Shown: in pieces, positions 14,723 through 16,403 of the stretch | Layout: every line of letters begins with the position of its first letter | How positions within the stretch are numbered: the stretch's first letter is position 1 | Assembly: GCA_023439425.1 (NCBI GenBank) | Contig: JAEXNZ010000166.1 | Span: 1-16,403, forward strand | Origin: Pseudomonadota bacterium | Lineage (GTDB): Bacteria; Pseudomonadota; Gammaproteobacteria; Xanthomonadales; Xanthomonadaceae | Direction of reading: 5' to 3' | Length of the DNA: 16,403 bases | Translations under genes and position numbers: made by a program | The notes under the pieces: generated by a model | Seen by the model: the letters and a program-made list of their open reading frames with translations, nothing else | The model's database searches: none | What the model was told of the DNA's origin: nothing

Positions 14723-15334
14723 ATGGACAGCGACGCAAACTTCTGGACGGCAGACGCTGTCAGCGCTGCAGCCACTGCGTTGTCTGTTGTACTCGCGGCG
14801 GTTATCTACGTCGCGGATCGGGTCTCCGCTTGGTCGCGGCGTCGAGCAGATGCGTCGCGGCTCCTGAAGCTGATCGCTGGAGACTTAGGTCTGGAACTAG
14901 CCAGGCTGCGCTCGGTGAGCTCTCACCTCAACTCTAGCGCAGCTGAGGCGGGGCTTGGCAGCGCTGAGATATTGCTGATACGGGAACCTGGATCCGAGGA
15001 GGCGCTGGAGATGGTGCTGCGCGGCTTTGATACTGCGCGCCTGGATAGGATATGTGAAACAACCAATGTGTTTGACCCAGTGATGAGCGATTATCTTTCC
15101 TCCGTTATCACACTCCGAGCGGCTAGTTTGGAATCGGTCCAGATATTGGCCACAACTGAGGGCCAGGAAGAGCGCGCAGGCATTGCAAGTCACGTTTGTG
15201 TACAGGCAAACGCGCTTCAGATTCAGCTGATAAGCGTTTTCAACACCGTTGTAGCATCGCGAGGAGAGACCCGCCTTCAGCAGCCTGCACTCATCTCTCT
15301 TGATCAGCGCTCTGGTGCGCATGTCGCGTCGTAA
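14723..15334 (+). CDS. One-pass membrane protein of unknown function
   Basis: The 203-aa protein has a hydrophobic segment at about residues 11-32 (AVSAAATALSVVLAAVIYVA), followed by basic residues (RRRAD, 39-43), so the long C-terminal part should face the cytoplasm. Residues 43-200 are mostly helical and soluble. The start at 14723 has GGGGGA just upstream. No family is recognised. The layout, a single N-terminal helix plus a helical cytoplasmic domain, is seen in many uncharacterised proteins of accessory regions. It is the last gene of the island before attR and is separate from the two-gene unit by 260 bp. Confidence 0.62.
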   Translation: MDSDANFWTADAVSAAATALSVVLAAVIYVADRVSAWSRRRADASRLLKLIAGDLGLELARLRSVSSHLNSSAAEAGLGSAEILLIREPGSEEALEMVLRGFDTARLDRICETTNVFDPVMSDYLSSVITLRAASLESVQILATTEGQEERAGIASHVCVQANALQIQLISVFNTVVASRGETRLQQPALISLDQRSGAHVAS

Positions 15335-15450
15335 TCCGCGTGCCTGTGCCGTTAGCCGGTCACGGCTTATGGACCAGTTCTATGGCTAGGGCGGCACAAT
15401 GTTGGAATAGTCGCGACCGAAGCCTTATCCCTTCCTGGCCGCCCGCCCCG

Positions 15451-15490
15451 CTCCTAAGGGGAAGGTCGCCCGTTCGAATCGGGCCGGGGT
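15451..15490 (+). repeat. attR: displaced 3' part of tRNA-Arg
   Basis: It is an exact copy of 10989-11028. It lacks the 5' half of a tRNA and the bases after it (TATC) differ from the CACC of the intact gene, so it is not a functional tRNA. It marks the right border of the island. The flanks 15335-15450 and 15491-15648 hold nothing else that I can support. Confidence 0.88.
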
Positions 15491-15648
15491 TATCAGATTC
15501 CGTGAAGCGATTGGTCCCTGCGGGGAATGGGTCGACTGCGACAAGTTGGCGCGTTCGCAGGTTCTTCGTTGAAGCAACTCATAACAAGGGGCGCAGGGAC
15601 CGCTACGATTGCGGTTGGCGATCACTCAGGTTGCGGGACTTGAGCGCA

Positions 15649-15858
15649 ATGAGGAGAGTTGCCGCCAGTTCTTGGAGCGATCCAGCAAGGTGGGTAATGC
15701 CGATTCTGGCGTTGACGAAGACAGGGTGCCTGCCGGAAGGTGTGCAGCACTCCCCAAGTGATCTGCGGGCGCTCTTTCAATGCGTGAGGGTGGATGAGCT
15801 GCAGGCCAAGCGTATGTCCAGCGGCGTCCGTAAAGGGATCCTGAGGGTCAATCGGTGA
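15649..15858 (+). CDS. Possible gene or 3' fragment, unknown
   Basis: About 69 aa from ATG 15649, in a frame that stays open upstream through attR, so the true 5' end is unclear. The C-terminal half (LPEGVQHSPSDLRALFQCVR and onward to RKGILRVNR) looks more protein-like than the rest. The only support for it is that its stop overlaps the GTG start of the next gene (GTGA). It may be the 3' end of a gene cut when the island inserted. Confidence 0.25.
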   Translation: MRRVAASSWSDPARWVMPILALTKTGCLPEGVQHSPSDLRALFQCVRVDELQAKRMSSGVRKGILRVNR

Positions 15859-16052
15859 AATGGGTTGCGGAAGTCCACGCCAAGGCACAGATCCTTCAAG
15901 CGCAGGTCGAGCTCGCCAGATCCATGGCGCGAAGCTTTGGCATTGACGAATCCGAGGCCATATCGCCCTATCTGAGAGAGATCGAGAAGATCTACGAGTT
16001 GGAGTTCCCAGTGGCCCTCGCCATGGACGAGGCTGACCTCGTGTCTCGTTGA
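15855..16052 (+). CDS. Small hypothetical protein (65 aa)
   Basis: GTG 15855 has GAGGG 7 nt upstream, a good ribosome binding site. The protein is helical and acidic at its C-terminal half (SPYLREIEKIYELEFPVALA). It has no membrane segment and no family that I recognise. It overlaps the previous frame by 4 nt and the next gene by 1 nt (TGATG), so it is part of a coupled set. Confidence 0.5.
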   Translation: MKWVAEVHAKAQILQAQVELARSMARSFGIDESEAISPYLREIEKIYELEFPVALAMDEADLVSR

Positions 16053-16285
16053 TGGCGGACGCGCTGACTCCGAAGGTTCCGAGCGAGCTCAAGCATCAGC
16101 TGGAAGGCGCACTTTTCATTGGAAGTTGCTGGGTAGCTCTGAGAGCGGAAGAGTGCGAGCTTGATCTGAATTTTGCTCGGTTCGATCCCCGTCGCATTGA
16201 GGGGAACTACGATAGATCGGTTCGTTGCCGCGTCAATCCTGGCGTCATTATCGATCTTCGGCGTCTGGTTGGCGGGAGGGTGTGA
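16052..16285 (+). CDS. Small hypothetical protein (77 aa), probably cut by the IS
   Basis: ATG 16052 shares one base with the upstream stop (TGATG). The protein reads KHQLEGALFIGSCWVALRAE, then FDPRRIEGNYDRSVRCRVNP and ends at LVGGRV. The stop TGA at 16283-16285 is the first three bases of the IS left end, so the original C-terminus may have been longer. No family is recognised. An immunity or phage accessory protein is possible but unsupported. Confidence 0.45.
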   Translation: MADALTPKVPSELKHQLEGALFIGSCWVALRAEECELDLNFARFDPRRIEGNYDRSVRCRVNPGVIIDLRRLVGGRV

Positions 16286-16403
16286 ACCTGCCCCGCTGAA
16301 ACGGACGCCAAGAAGCGATAATTTACTCGCACTTGGAGGTTCCCTATGTCACGTCCCCCTCGCCGTCACTACACCGATGATCAGAAGGCCCAGGCCGTTC
16401 TGC
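16283..16403 (+). mobile_element. Left end of an IS3-like insertion sequence
   Basis: TGAACCTGCCCCG at 16283 has the TG opening and C-rich form of IS3-family terminal repeats from Xanthomonadaceae (from memory). A transposase gene starts 63 bp inside. The element runs off the window, so the right end and target duplication cannot be seen. Confidence 0.65.
16346..16403 (+). CDS. Transposase OrfA-like, 5' part only
   Basis: ATG 16346 follows GGAGG with 6 nt spacing. The 19 visible residues, MSRPPRRHYTDDQKAQAV and onward, match the opening of HTH_Tnp_1-type IS transposases (R-R-x-Y-T-x-E/D-x-K-A-x-A-V). It is cut by the window end and the exact IS is not identified. Confidence 0.65.
   Translation, partial: MSRPPRRHYTDDQKAQAVL

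Larger units (their letters stand above)
11029..15490 (+). mobile_element. tRNA-Arg genomic island (about 4.46 kb), integrase decayed
   Basis: Bounded by the exact 40-bp repeat, the segment holds a DUF2971 gene, a likely recombinase tail, a frameshifted gene, a two-gene unit and a one-pass membrane protein gene. No complete integrase, excisionase or relaxase gene is seen, so the island is either fixed or moved in trans. Codon use is visibly less G/C-biased at third positions than in pyrD, murB or kdsA, and none of the four REPs lies inside it. Both points suit horizontal transfer. Confidence 0.78.

Noticed and set aside
15340..15858. 172-codon open frame crossing attR
   Set aside because: Its first half is island DNA and the tRNA fragment, so it joins unrelated sequences by recombination. 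Only the last part could be a gene.
15622..16092. 156-codon minus-strand frame opposite the small genes
   Set aside because: Rich in Arg, Pro and Ser with no family feature; the opposite strand has better ribosome binding sites and overlapping starts and stops.

Overview
The window looks like chromosome from a high-GC gammaproteobacterium of the Xanthomonadaceae (Lysobacteraceae), most likely Stenotrophomonas. The evidence is the housekeeping gene content (murB, pyrD, kdsA, an antiquitin-type aldehyde dehydrogenase) and four short GTAG-headed hairpins that match the SMAG/REP elements described from Stenotrophomonas maltophilia. The genus call is inference.

Region 1 (1-3260): a G/C homopolymer tract at the edge of the window, an APH-fold phosphotransferase, a secreted serine beta-lactamase-family hydrolase and a small membrane protein. 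Two near-identical REP hairpins supply the stop codons of the phosphotransferase and of the small membrane protein. A decayed HipB-like regulator remnant lies between REPs at 3003-3185.

Region 2 (3261-7363, minus strand): a tight five-gene run read as DUF4190 membrane protein > SAM methyltransferase > pyrD > murB > EamA transporter, with gaps of 7-9 nt or short overlaps. Region 3 (7447-9806, minus strand): an aldehyde dehydrogenase close to alpha-aminoadipic semialdehyde dehydrogenase (lysine catabolism), followed by an SDR oxidoreductase with a REP next to its start. Divergent from it is kdsA (KDO-8-phosphate synthase), followed by tRNA-Arg(CCU) with a good sigma-70 promoter.

Region 4 (10989-15490): a genomic island of about 4.5 kb in the tRNA-Arg gene. 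The last part of the tRNA (40 bp, anticodon loop to acceptor stem) is repeated exactly at 15451-15490, giving attL and attR. The island carries a DUF2971 protein, what looks like the tail of a dead tyrosine recombinase, a frameshifted small gene, a two-gene unit of unknown function (130 aa + 390 aa, ATGA overlap) and a one-pass membrane protein. No complete integrase, and none of the REPs seen in regions 1-3, occurs in it. It resembles the small anti-phage or stress cargo islands found at tRNA genes, but no function is proven. The two-gene unit is the best candidate for an undescribed system.

Region 5 (15491-16403): not recognisable core genome. Two or three tiny overlapping genes run into the left end of an IS3-like element at 16283. 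The IS end appears to supply the stop codon of the last small gene, and the transposase is cut off by the end of the window.
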